A stretch of DNA of 64,000 nt from Lachnospiraceae bacterium (GTDB taxonomy: Bacteria > Bacillota > Clostridia > Lachnospirales > Lachnospiraceae), in assembly GCA_017618075.1 (NCBI GenBank), contig JAFZUY010000010.1:1-64000 (forward strand), written 5' to 3'. Below the pieces are notes generated by a model. The model was not told the origin of the DNA and searched no databases. It was given only the letters and a program-made list of their open reading frames with translations. The first letter of the stretch is position 1. Each line of letters starts with the position of its first letter. Made by a program: the position numbers and the translations under genes. This document shows positions 43,629-50,452 of this stretch, one piece after another.

Positions 43629-44036
43629 TTATGGTTTCAAAATGCTCTCTTCGCACTCAACTATGTTGAACTCAAGAAATTCTGGGATGGCAATTTTTTT
43701 AACTTCAGCCTTAAAATCCTTATTTAATAATTTTTCATAAAGTTGGATATCCGGAGGATAGACAGTTTTTTCAAGTTTATATTTTCTGATTTCATTATAT
43801 TCTTCGCATTGCGGAAGATCATTTCGTCTGCTTAAATAATCCAACATACCCAGAAGATAAATGGATTCCTTCTCCATATGATTTTTCCAATAATAATCTA
43901 TCTTATTTTTTACCAAAAGGTCTATTATATAATCTAACTCACCCAACCTTTTTACAAGGTGACACTGCTCTCCTCTGAACAAAGCAAAAGAATAATCCTT
44001 ATTATATTTTTTTAAAGAAAGCTTGTCATACAACAT
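43629..44036 (-). CDS. Small protein of unknown function, paralogue of the 44026 gene
   Basis: The 135-residue acidic protein is clearly homologous to its upstream neighbour: matching blocks include LGELDYIIDLLV, YLLGMLDYLSR, DLPQCEEYNEIRKYKLEK and AIPEFLEFNIVE. No membrane helix or known domain is seen. It starts within the upstream gene (11-bp overlap) with GAGGTGAG before the ATG, so both are coupled. The family was not recognised and the function is unknown. Confidence 0.75.
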   Translation of the reverse strand: MLYDKLSLKKYNKDYSFALFRGEQCHLVKRLGELDYIIDLLVKNKIDYYWKNHMEKESIYLLGMLDYLSRRNDLPQCEEYNEIRKYKLEKTVYPPDIQLYEKLLNKDFKAEVKKIAIPEFLEFNIVECEESILKP

Positions 44037-44421
44037 TTCTCACCTCGCTTTCAATAATATTATATTTCTTAAATTCAGGAATAGCCTCATCCTCAGCTTT
44101 TTTCCTAGGCTCGTCTGATTTCAGTACTTCGCATGTAAGAAGAACACCCAACGGATAAACTGGATTCTTTAATTTCTTTGAACGAATATCATCGTATTTT
44201 GAACAAAGAGGAATATCATTTTCCTTGGAGAGATAATCAATCATAGCAAGAAGATAAAAAGCTTCGGGATACCAACGTTTTTTGTACAAAAAGCTTATCT
44301 TGTCCGTCTCCAAAACTTCTATCAAAAAATCAATATCCCCCATATCCTTTAAATAGTGACAAATATTGCTTTTAAATATTTCAAATTCGCTTCGATAATC
44401 ATTTCTTTCAAAATCCAGCAT
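44026..44421 (-). CDS. Small protein of unknown function, paralogue of the 43629 gene
   Basis: From ATG 44421 the protein has 131 residues (an ATG three codons earlier abuts the ribosome site AAGGGA and is less likely). Blocks shared with the downstream copy are MGDIDFLIEVLE, YLLAMIDYLSKENDIPLC, YDDIRSKKLKNPVYP and AIPEFKKYNIIE. The two genes are a tandem duplication transcribed from a good promoter at 44445-44473. Function is unknown. Confidence 0.75.
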   Translation of the reverse strand: MLDFERNDYRSEFEIFKSNICHYLKDMGDIDFLIEVLETDKISFLYKKRWYPEAFYLLAMIDYLSKENDIPLCSKYDDIRSKKLKNPVYPLGVLLTCEVLKSDEPRKKAEDEAIPEFKKYNIIESEVRNVV

Positions 44422-44444
44422 ATTATTCATTCCCTTCTTGCTTA

Positions 44445-44473
44445 AATATATCGGTATACCAAAGTGTTTTCAA
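44445..44473 (-). promoter_or_regulatory. Promoter of the tandem paralogue pair
   Basis: On the minus strand TTGAAA (44468-44473) and TATATT (44445-44450) are separated by 17 bp. The start site would be about 17 nt ahead of the gene. Confidence 0.7.
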
Positions 44474-44506
44474 GAGCTTTTCGTGCTATTATTTTATTTT
44501 CTTTAT

Positions 44507-44535
44507 TTGAATTCTCTGTATTTTTCGGATATCAT
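44507..44535 (+). promoter_or_regulatory. Promoter of the HAD phosphatase gene
   Basis: TTGAAT (44507-44512) and TATCAT (44530-44535) are separated by 17 bp. The transcript would have a 100-nt leader that includes the repeat at 44591-44627. Confidence 0.6.
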
Positions 44536-44590
44536 GTTATGGTTGGGGTTTAGAGATGTGTCCCCAGGTGGTCAAAAAAGCCAAAATAGA

Positions 44591-44627
44591 ACCGTCCCTA
44601 GTTGGCCGCACACGTCCCTAGTTGGCT
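44591..44627. repeat. Two direct copies of CGTCCCTAGTTGGC in an mRNA leader
   Basis: The 14-bp sequence CGTCCCTAGTTGGC occurs at 44593-44606 and 44613-44626, a 20-bp period. The element sits between the promoter and the start codon of the HAD gene and resembles the dispersed GTCCC-type repeats often seen between Firmicutes genes. Confidence 0.75.
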
Positions 44628-44642
44628 CTTGAAAGGAAGAAG

Positions 44643-45287
44643 ATGGAAAGCAAAGCATTTATTTTTGATCTTGACGGAACATTAATTGATACAGAAAAAC
44701 TATACAGAAAATACTGGCCGATGGCACTTAAAGACTACGGATACGAGCTGTCCGATGAGCGTGCGTTAATGCTTCGTTCTCTTGGAAGACCATTCGCACC
44801 AAGGCAGTTTAAAGACTGGTACGGGGAAGATTTTGATTACAATCTGGTTCGTCAGAGAAGAAAAGAATATGTCGAAGGACATATTGAAAAATACGGTATC
44901 ACTCTTCGCCCCGGCGTAAAAGAAATCCTCACGCTCCTAAAAGAAAAAAACATAACCGTAGCTATCGCAACGGCTACAGATTTGGAGCGCACAACCAAAT
45001 ATCTTGAAATGACAGGAATCTCCGAATTTTTCACGGATATTATATGCGCTACCATGGTAAAATGCGGAAAGCCCGCGCCCGACATTTATAAATATGCATG
45101 CGAAAAATTAAATAAAAAACCGTCCGAATGCTTCGCTGTGGAAGACGCTCCGAACGGTGTAAAAAGTGCATATGATGCAGGTCTTAAAGTTATCTTTATT
45201 CCGGATCAGGCTCCGGCGGATGATTCAATAAAGCCCATGATTTATGCCGAGTTTGAAAGTGTTTTGGGATTACAACAACTTCTTTGA
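44643..45287 (+). CDS. HAD-superfamily phosphatase, beta-phosphoglucomutase-like
   Basis: The 214-residue protein has the HAD catalytic motif FDLDGTLIDTE (nucleophile D9, acid D11), motif II in AIATATD, a lysine in KCGKPAPDIY and motif IV AVEDAPNGVKSA. A helical cap domain sits between motifs I and II, as in the beta-phosphoglucomutase/phosphatase group. The frame opens earlier at a TTG in the repeat; ATG 44643 has AAGGAAG upstream. Its last 18 bp overlap the convergent gene at 45270. Substrate unknown. Confidence 0.87.
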   Translation: MESKAFIFDLDGTLIDTEKLYRKYWPMALKDYGYELSDERALMLRSLGRPFAPRQFKDWYGEDFDYNLVRQRRKEYVEGHIEKYGITLRPGVKEILTLLKEKNITVAIATATDLERTTKYLEMTGISEFFTDIICATMVKCGKPAPDIYKYACEKLNKKPSECFAVEDAPNGVKSAYDAGLKVIFIPDQAPADDSIKPMIYAEFESVLGLQQLL

Positions 45288-46091
45288 TGCTCTTTTGCTT
45301 TCGATTCCGAATGCAATTACCTGTACCAGCCATAGAACGCAGACACTTAAAAGCGGTAAAATGGTTATTTCCAAAACCATTCCCAAAAACATAAGAGCCG
45401 CTATCATTATAAGACAGGTTTTGCTTACTATGATAAATGCCTTGTAGCTTGCTATTCCGGCCTGATTTCTTTCTGCTTCATCGAAGCTTTCATACCATTT
45501 CTTGTTGAAACCAAAATCGTACAGACTTCCCTTTTTCTCTGGATTCATTATCTTTTCAAAATCCACGAGTTTCTTTTGCATATAAAAGAACACAAAATTG
45601 AAAATCAACATAAATATAATGGAACATCCAAAAGCAATATCATACAGCTTATCTATGATTCCCATTCCGGGCTCTATTACGCTTAAATTTCCTCGGATAT
45701 TATACACGGCGCAGCCGTATAAAAAGAAGGTTATGATAATTGCACAGCTCACTGCAGTGAGAAGAGAAGCAAGTTTATCTTCAATGTAATCCCAGTTATC
45801 GTCACGCTCTTCTTCCTTCGCCCAAAGTTTCTTAAGCATAGAAAATCGAATTATAAAATAGAGCGAAAAAATCGTTCCGTTAAGAATTAAAAGCATGGTA
45901 AAAAAGATACTTATAATCTGCGTATTCTCTCTACAAAGACTCAATATATAATCCATTTTTTCCTGCATGGCGCCTATAAAAAAGCCAAAGAAACCACCGA
46001 AGACACAAAGGCCGGCCAGAACTATAAAGAAAATCGGCGCTTTCACAGAATCTTCTTTTTTTATCTCTTCAATTTTCTTTTCTTCATTCAT
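45270..46091 (-). CDS. DUF3169-like membrane protein
   Basis: From ATG 46091 the protein has 273 residues and about six helices, with NPEKKGSLYDFGFNKKWYESFDEAERNQ in the middle, the DUF3169 signature region. It overlaps the end of the XRE regulator gene by 8 bp with AAGGA upstream, the usual regulator/membrane-protein pairing of this family. The open frame extends to 46148 but the additional residues lie in the regulator gene. Confidence 0.8.
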   Translation of the reverse strand: MNEEKKIEEIKKEDSVKAPIFFIVLAGLCVFGGFFGFFIGAMQEKMDYILSLCRENTQIISIFFTMLLILNGTIFSLYFIIRFSMLKKLWAKEEERDDNWDYIEDKLASLLTAVSCAIIITFFLYGCAVYNIRGNLSVIEPGMGIIDKLYDIAFGCSIIFMLIFNFVFFYMQKKLVDFEKIMNPEKKGSLYDFGFNKKWYESFDEAERNQAGIASYKAFIIVSKTCLIMIAALMFLGMVLEITILPLLSVCVLWLVQVIAFGIESKRASKKLL

Positions 46092-46308
46092 TGCTTTCAT
46101 CCTTTCCGTCATCTTTGTACTCAAAGATGTCTTCCACTTTAACGCCAAAAACCCCGGCCAGTTTTAAGGCCAAGGTTACTGACGGAGAATAGTCTCCTCT
46201 TTCTATTAAACTGATCGTCTGCCTGGATACGTGTACCATAGCGCCCAGTTCCTGCTGATTGACACCTATCCTGGCCCGATATTCTTTCAGATGATTATCA
46301 AGAGACAT
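46084..46308 (-). CDS. XRE-family helix-turn-helix regulator
   Basis: The 74-residue protein is almost wholly a lambda-repressor-like domain: KEYRARIGVNQQELGAMVHV, SRQTISLIERGDYSPS and LALKLAGVFGVKVEDIFEY. Such small regulators typically control their own promoter and the partner membrane protein, here the DUF3169-like gene it overlaps. AGGAGGG precedes the ATG. Confidence 0.92.
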   Translation of the reverse strand: MSLDNHLKEYRARIGVNQQELGAMVHVSRQTISLIERGDYSPSVTLALKLAGVFGVKVEDIFEYKDDGKDESNE

Positions 46309-46359
46309 AAGCCCTCCTTTTAATCAAAATCTGTTTTAATTGTCTTTAAATTACTATTA

Positions 46360-47421
46360 CTATCCTTTCAGCGCAGGTATTATCATCATCAGATAATTGG
46401 CTACAAAGAGTGCAACTGTTCCGATGATGAAAAGAATCATTCCGATATTGCCCCATGCATACTTCATACCCTTTTCAACCTGAGCTTCCGTGGGCTGAAC
46501 TTTAATTTTCTTTTTAGCAAGAACTATAATCCAAACTACGATTCCGACGATTGCAAGGAAAATAAGGAAAATAAACCATAAGGTTAATAATATATACGGA
46601 ATCGATGCCATCATAGCTTCGGTCATCTCTGCCTGAAGCGCTGTATCGTTGGGATTGGCCAATACCTGTTTGCTGAGTTCCGAATATCTTGTAACTGCTT
46701 CATAATCTGCCATTCCCAAAAGAGTCGTGGTGACTACGCTGGTAGCAAGGTTTAATAACATATGATAAATGATTGTGATCCAAACTTTTCCTGTGCGGAT
46801 ATAAACATAAGCAAATATTCCGCCAATTAATGTAGCAAAGAAGAACTGTGAGAAGTTGCCGTGGAAAAGGCCGAACATCAATCCGGAAGTGATAATTGCT
46901 ACCCATTCACCGTACTTAACTACTCTGTCTATAAGAAACTTTCTGAAAACAAGTTCCTCAACGATTGGTGCAAGAACACCGACAGTTAAGATTCTCCAGA
47001 ACGCATTTGAGCCGTTCATCAGATTTGCAAGTGCATTGGTATCGGTTACTTTTACTCCAAACGGAAGTGTGAATGCGAAGTTTACCGCTGTACCTACAAC
47101 TGCTCCGACGCCTACGGCACCAATCATCAGAAACAAAACTACTATGAATTTTCCGAAGCCGAATTTGTTTTTCTCGGGAGCTTTCTTATCCATTTTGAAT
47201 ACAAGCATAATCAAAATGATAAGAACAGGGAATCCTACGAAATACTCGGGAATAATAATATTCAAAAACGAAAAAATACTTGAATTCGTAAAACTTTCCG
47301 GAAGCACGTTCGCAAGAACAATATTGTTAAAAAGCTGAACTATGACCGCTGCCACCAAGAACATTATTGCCGAAAAAGCATATCTCGAATACGACTTCTT
47401 CATTAAACTGCTGTTTTCCAT
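46360..47421 (-). CDS. CPBP-family intramembrane metalloprotease
   Basis: The 353-residue protein has about eight helices and the Abi/CPBP motifs: APIVEELVFRKFLID (glutamate pair and arginine), GLMFGLFHGNFSQFF (histidine) and IIYHMLLNLATSVV. These residues form the metal site of Rce1-like proteases, which in bacteria are linked with bacteriocin processing or self-immunity. GAGGTG lies 7 nt before the ATG. It stands alone between an XRE gene and a divergent DUF2975/YozG pair, and has a strong promoter with operator-like repeats. Confidence 0.9.
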   Translation of the reverse strand: MENSSLMKKSYSRYAFSAIMFLVAAVIVQLFNNIVLANVLPESFTNSSIFSFLNIIIPEYFVGFPVLIILIMLVFKMDKKAPEKNKFGFGKFIVVLFLMIGAVGVGAVVGTAVNFAFTLPFGVKVTDTNALANLMNGSNAFWRILTVGVLAPIVEELVFRKFLIDRVVKYGEWVAIITSGLMFGLFHGNFSQFFFATLIGGIFAYVYIRTGKVWITIIYHMLLNLATSVVTTTLLGMADYEAVTRYSELSKQVLANPNDTALQAEMTEAMMASIPYILLTLWFIFLIFLAIVGIVVWIIVLAKKKIKVQPTEAQVEKGMKYAWGNIGMILFIIGTVALFVANYLMMIIPALKG

Positions 47422-47521
47422 TTCATATCACCTCATAAAACTTAAATTAAGAAATACATCATAAAAGATTTTTAAAATCTCATAAAAGATGCAATTTTGT
47501 CTGACAACAAATTTTGTCGTT

Positions 47522-47541
47522 TTGACAACTTTCCTTGTCAA
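47522..47541. promoter_or_regulatory. Operator-like inverted repeat at the CPBP start site
   Basis: TTGACAA (47522-47528) and TTGTCAA (47535-47541) are perfect inverted copies with a 6-bp spacer, placed at the predicted transcription start. Further GACAA/TTGTC copies lie on both sides. This is where a repressor would be expected to act. Confidence 0.55.
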
Positions 47542-47545
47542 AAAC

Positions 47546-47574
47546 AGTATATCGATGACAAATAAAGTTGTCAA
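47546..47574 (-). promoter_or_regulatory. Promoter of the CPBP protease gene
   Basis: On the minus strand TTGACA (47569-47574) and TATACT (47546-47551) are 17 bp apart. A/T tracts upstream of the -35 and the 17-bp block around it (47568-47584) are identical to the rRNA promoter block at 234-250. Confidence 0.8.
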
Positions 47575-47618
47575 CAACTTTTTTTGAAAAATTTTTTTGA
47601 AAATTTTAAAACGGCCGG

Positions 47619-47639
47619 AACGCCCTAAAACAGGGCGTT
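47619..47639. other. Hairpin AACGCCCT / AGGGCGTT
   Basis: A perfect 8-bp inverted repeat with a 5-nt loop. Neither side has a convincing T run directly after the stem, so a terminator role is doubtful. Confidence 0.4.
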
Positions 47640-47707
47640 TGCGTGTCTTTTATGATTTTGAAATTATCATTTTCATTAAATTTTTATCGTTTATCGTTAA
47701 ATTTTTG

Positions 47708-47736
47708 TTGACAAAGATAAATTTGGGTGTTATTCT
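47708..47736 (+). promoter_or_regulatory. Promoter of the DUF2975/YozG-like operon
   Basis: TTGACA (47708-47713) and TATTCT (47731-47736) are exactly 17 bp apart. The leader is about 135 nt and contains two palindromes. Confidence 0.75.
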
Positions 47737-47762
47737 TGACTCGTAAACAGGAAAACCGCCGA

Positions 47763-47780
47763 TGAATTTCCGGAAATTCA
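47763..47780. promoter_or_regulatory. 18-bp perfect palindrome, candidate operator
   Basis: TGAATTTCCGGAAATTCA reads the same on both strands without a spacer. It lies about 20 bp after the predicted start site, a common place for repressor binding. The XRE-type regulator of the same operon is a candidate ligand. Confidence 0.55.
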
Positions 47781-47849
47781 GAAGCAGTTTTACGATACAA
47801 AAATCACGTGATAAAAAAACAAAACAGGTGTTTGAAAATTATATGAATC

Positions 47850-47861
47850 GGGTTTAAACCC
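47850..47861. promoter_or_regulatory. 12-bp perfect palindrome beside the ribosome site
   Basis: GGGTTTAAACCC ends one base before the AAAAGGAG ribosome site of the DUF2975 gene. It could be an operator half or an mRNA structure affecting initiation. Confidence 0.45.
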
Positions 47862-47876
47862 AAAAGGAGAATAAAA

Positions 47877-48470
47877 ATGAGTACAGAAAATGCAAAATTA
47901 GTAGCAGTAAAGAAAAGCTGTAAAGGCGTAAAAATAGTATCACTGATACTTTTCATAGCAACCGTAGTAGCAACCGTTCTTTGTCTGACATGTGCAATTA
48001 TAATGACCGCAGGCTCATCCAAAATTGATGCAGCGATGAAACAGGCAGAAGCAAACGGATATAATGTCCAGGGCGAGATTTTTTATAACGGAATTAAAGT
48101 CGGAAACATCGATCTTCCCGACCCTTCAAACTGGCACTCCGATGTACCTGCAGTTCAGGAAAAATTCGATGAGGGTTCCGTAAGTTTTGTAACCGGATTG
48201 TATCTTTTCATAATGACCGGTGTTCTGGTTTGGACGGATGTTGTACTGTTCCTCTTCTTCAGCGTATTCTCAATCATTGTTAAAGAAGAAACACCTTTCA
48301 GTGATAAAGTTATCAGAAGAATGTTAATCTCTCTTATTCTTGTCACTATTTTCTTAGGTGGCACCGTAGGCTGGGGCTTTGCAATCCTTGGCGGATTTGC
48401 AACCTGGGCTATCATTACCATCATGCAGTACGGAAAAGAGCTTCAGATTCAGTCTGACGAAACATTATAG
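47877..48470 (+). CDS. DUF2975-like membrane protein
   Basis: The 197-residue protein has four helices (about residues 18-44, 100-130, 140-165 and 167-185), with an outward segment after the first. The pattern, including ETPFSDKVIRRM, matches DUF2975. Members are typically encoded with a YozG-like regulator, as here. Function is unknown. AAAAGGAG lies upstream of the ATG. Confidence 0.78.
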   Translation: MSTENAKLVAVKKSCKGVKIVSLILFIATVVATVLCLTCAIIMTAGSSKIDAAMKQAEANGYNVQGEIFYNGIKVGNIDLPDPSNWHSDVPAVQEKFDEGSVSFVTGLYLFIMTGVLVWTDVVLFLFFSVFSIIVKEETPFSDKVIRRMLISLILVTIFLGGTVGWGFAILGGFATWAIITIMQYGKELQIQSDETL

Positions 48471-48481
48471 GGAGGTGCACT

Positions 48482-48694
48482 ATGGGAAGAATTATTTTAA
48501 GACTCGACCGTGTAATGGCCGACAGAAAAATGTCACTAAATGAACTCGCCGAAAAAGTAGGCGTATCCAATGTTAACCTTTCCAAAATGAAAACAGGCAA
48601 AATAAGTGCGATCCGCTTCTCCACTTTGGAAGCCATCTGCGAAGCACTCGAGTGCCAGCCGGGCGATATCCTCGAGTACAGCAACGAAGAATGA
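48482..48694 (+). CDS. YozG-like XRE helix-turn-helix regulator
   Basis: The 70-residue protein is a minimal Cro/CI-type domain: RLDRVMADRKMSLNELAEKVGVS, NVNLSKMKTGKISAIRFSTL and EAICEALECQPGDILEY. This is the YozG-type partner of DUF2975 membrane proteins. GGAGGTG precedes the ATG. It probably regulates its own operon. Confidence 0.92.
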   Translation: MGRIILRLDRVMADRKMSLNELAEKVGVSNVNLSKMKTGKISAIRFSTLEAICEALECQPGDILEYSNEE

Positions 48695-48756
48695 TTAAAG
48701 CGTTTGTTTTTCTATTGACAGTATTAATCTCTTATTTAATCATTTTGGAAATGTAG
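48691..48756 (+). CDS. Possible 21-residue hydrophobic peptide
   Basis: An ATG overlapping the stop of the YozG-like gene (ATGA) opens a frame for MIKAFVFLLTVLISYLIILEM, a single membrane-spanning peptide. The ribosome site is weak (ACGAAGA), but translational coupling through the overlap could serve. It ends just before the operon terminator. It may be chance; no homologue is known to me. Confidence 0.35.
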   Translation: MIKAFVFLLTVLISYLIILEM

Positions 48757-48766
48757 CTATAGATAA

Positions 48767-48797
48767 AGGACGGGGTTTTATCTCCCCGTCCTCTTTT
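48767..48797. terminator. Terminator of the DUF2975/YozG operon
   Basis: AGGACGGGG (48767-48775) and CCCCGTCCT (48784-48792) form a perfect 9-bp stem followed by CTTTT. On the minus strand it also lies just past the 48800 gene and is followed by TTTAT, so it may serve both. Confidence 0.85.
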
Positions 48798-48799
48798 AA

Positions 48800-50434
48800 T
48801 TAATATATATCGGGTGCTTCTTCCCAAATCTTAATTACGGCTTTATCGCCTATCATTTTAACCGATCCGTTGGCCGGCCAGCACGGCATTTCGGCGTATT
48901 CTTCGCTTCGAACAGCCTCTTCGTATTCAGCCGCCGTAAAATACCTTGCTTCAACTCCCATTAAGTCCTTGAAGAAATGATATCTGCAGACAATCATTCC
49001 GTTGGCATCTAACCAGAAAATCGGTCCGCCCTCCTGAGCTGCATATCTGAATATCATCGGATATCTGTCTTTTACGGGAGTATTTGAAAATGCTCCGCCC
49101 ATTACTATAGGCGTTTCGTCCGGAACATATTCATCCAGATCGTATATTTCCTCGAGCATTAAAAGTGCCTGCTGTTCGGCATAATCATAACTGTACTTAT
49201 ACATAAATGTCGTGCAGTTGGCGGTAATAGCATACGCACAAAGAAGAAGACCTATTGCCGCAACGCTTATGTATGCAAGAAGATTGTTGAAAAGTTTGTT
49301 TCCTATATACGAATGATAAAAGAGAAGCAATGCAAATATCAGAACATACTGATATCTCATTATGTTTCTGATTCCGTTGGTCGGAAGAAGGATTAAAATA
49401 AAGTTCATCGACAACGGCAAAATTATCGTTGCAATAAGGAATGGAATTGCATGTGCTATTTTTTTGTCTTTTATTTTAAGAACAAAAATAACTATCGACA
49501 GAATTGCTATTATCGCAAAAATGACTGCATAAAGAAGGTTCTGTGATAATACATCATTCTTAAAGAACATAAAGAACCATCTGGTTGAGTACTCGATTGA
49601 AAACTTAAGATTGGAACGGATAATGTTAAAAGAAAACTCGTTGACTCTGTTTTCGGTACCCGTATGGTAAATCTTCATCATGAGCTTTGAAACCGGCAGA
49701 TCCAGTGCTGCTGCCAGAATTCCCGACAAAGCACAGAGTCCGAGATTTGAAAATGCTTTCGAAAGTTTTTCTTCTTTTACGATGTCGTATATAAACATGA
49801 TTACCGCAAGAGCGGCAACGGCGCTGATATAGGACTGATAGGAGCCCATCATCATAAGAAAACAGATAACGGATATTAAAAACGCGTAGATTTTTCTTGT
49901 TCGTAAAAGAGCCACACCCACAACCGTCATTAAAAATGCGAACGAATATGCAAGCGCCATGTAAAGGTATGAGAAATGATGCGATACAACGGGAAATCCG
50001 ACCATAACCGCCGTTAACAATACCACGTAAAGTACTTTTTCAATCTTCATCATACGGCAGATTATTAATGCACAGATTCCTATCATAAGACAGTAAAGAC
50101 TTACGGTAAGCGCAGGGATTACGATACATTTACCTGCGAAGCTGTTGATGTATCTTATCATCCATCTGGCCTGTGATGTCGCATAATCGGCATTTCTGTA
50201 ATACCTTAAGCCTTCGCACAAAGTGTCGGGACAGCCGAGGCCGTAAAGCATCTCATAAAAATAACATATAACCATAGTAATTATCATGGTTATAATTCCT
50301 GCCAGCATTTCTTTTTCGTGGCCGGCTGCGATTTTATCCTTCAGATATTTTAACAAATCCTCGGGAGATTTAATCTTTTTAAATACACTTTCTTTGCTGT
50401 TTGTTCCTGCTTCGCTTTGATTGTTCTTGCTCAT
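48800..50434 (-). CDS. GtrII-like (Glucos_trans_II) membrane glycosyltransferase
   Basis: The 544-residue protein has about 11 helices and the same landmarks as the 13258 protein: an outer loop with TLCEGLRYYRNADYATSQARW near residues 72-92 and a later MMGSYQSYIS loop. It should transfer a sugar from a polyprenyl-phosphate carrier on the outside of the cell. It is a stray member, far from the polysaccharide locus. GAGGAACA precedes the ATG. The soluble C-terminal domain of about 120 residues has no recognised motif. Confidence 0.75.
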   Translation of the reverse strand: MSKNNQSEAGTNSKESVFKKIKSPEDLLKYLKDKIAAGHEKEMLAGIITMIITMVICYFYEMLYGLGCPDTLCEGLRYYRNADYATSQARWMIRYINSFAGKCIVIPALTVSLYCLMIGICALIICRMMKIEKVLYVVLLTAVMVGFPVVSHHFSYLYMALAYSFAFLMTVVGVALLRTRKIYAFLISVICFLMMMGSYQSYISAVAALAVIMFIYDIVKEEKLSKAFSNLGLCALSGILAAALDLPVSKLMMKIYHTGTENRVNEFSFNIIRSNLKFSIEYSTRWFFMFFKNDVLSQNLLYAVIFAIIAILSIVIFVLKIKDKKIAHAIPFLIATIILPLSMNFILILLPTNGIRNIMRYQYVLIFALLLFYHSYIGNKLFNNLLAYISVAAIGLLLCAYAITANCTTFMYKYSYDYAEQQALLMLEEIYDLDEYVPDETPIVMGGAFSNTPVKDRYPMIFRYAAQEGGPIFWLDANGMIVCRYHFFKDLMGVEARYFTAAEYEEAVRSEEYAEMPCWPANGSVKMIGDKAVIKIWEEAPDIY

Positions 50435-50452
50435 TGTTCCTCTTCTTGCCTT

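Larger units (their letters stand above)
47422..47876. other. 455-bp divergent intergenic region rich in inverted repeats
   Basis: No ORF is credible here. The region contains two copies of TCATAAAAGAT (near 47461 and 47482), a cluster of TTGTC/GACAA inverted repeats, the minus-strand promoter of the CPBP gene, a hairpin at 47619-47639, an AT-rich stretch, the plus-strand promoter of the DUF2975 gene, and two perfect palindromes in its leader. These parts are listed separately. Confidence 0.8.

Noticed and set aside
44438-44632. Plus-strand 64-codon frame before the HAD gene
   Set aside because: It lies over the divergent promoter region and the CGTCCC repeat, has no ribosome site and no family resemblance; most likely chance.
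47619-47639. AACGCCCT hairpin as a transcription terminator
   Set aside because: Neither strand shows a T run immediately after the stem, and no gene ends nearby.
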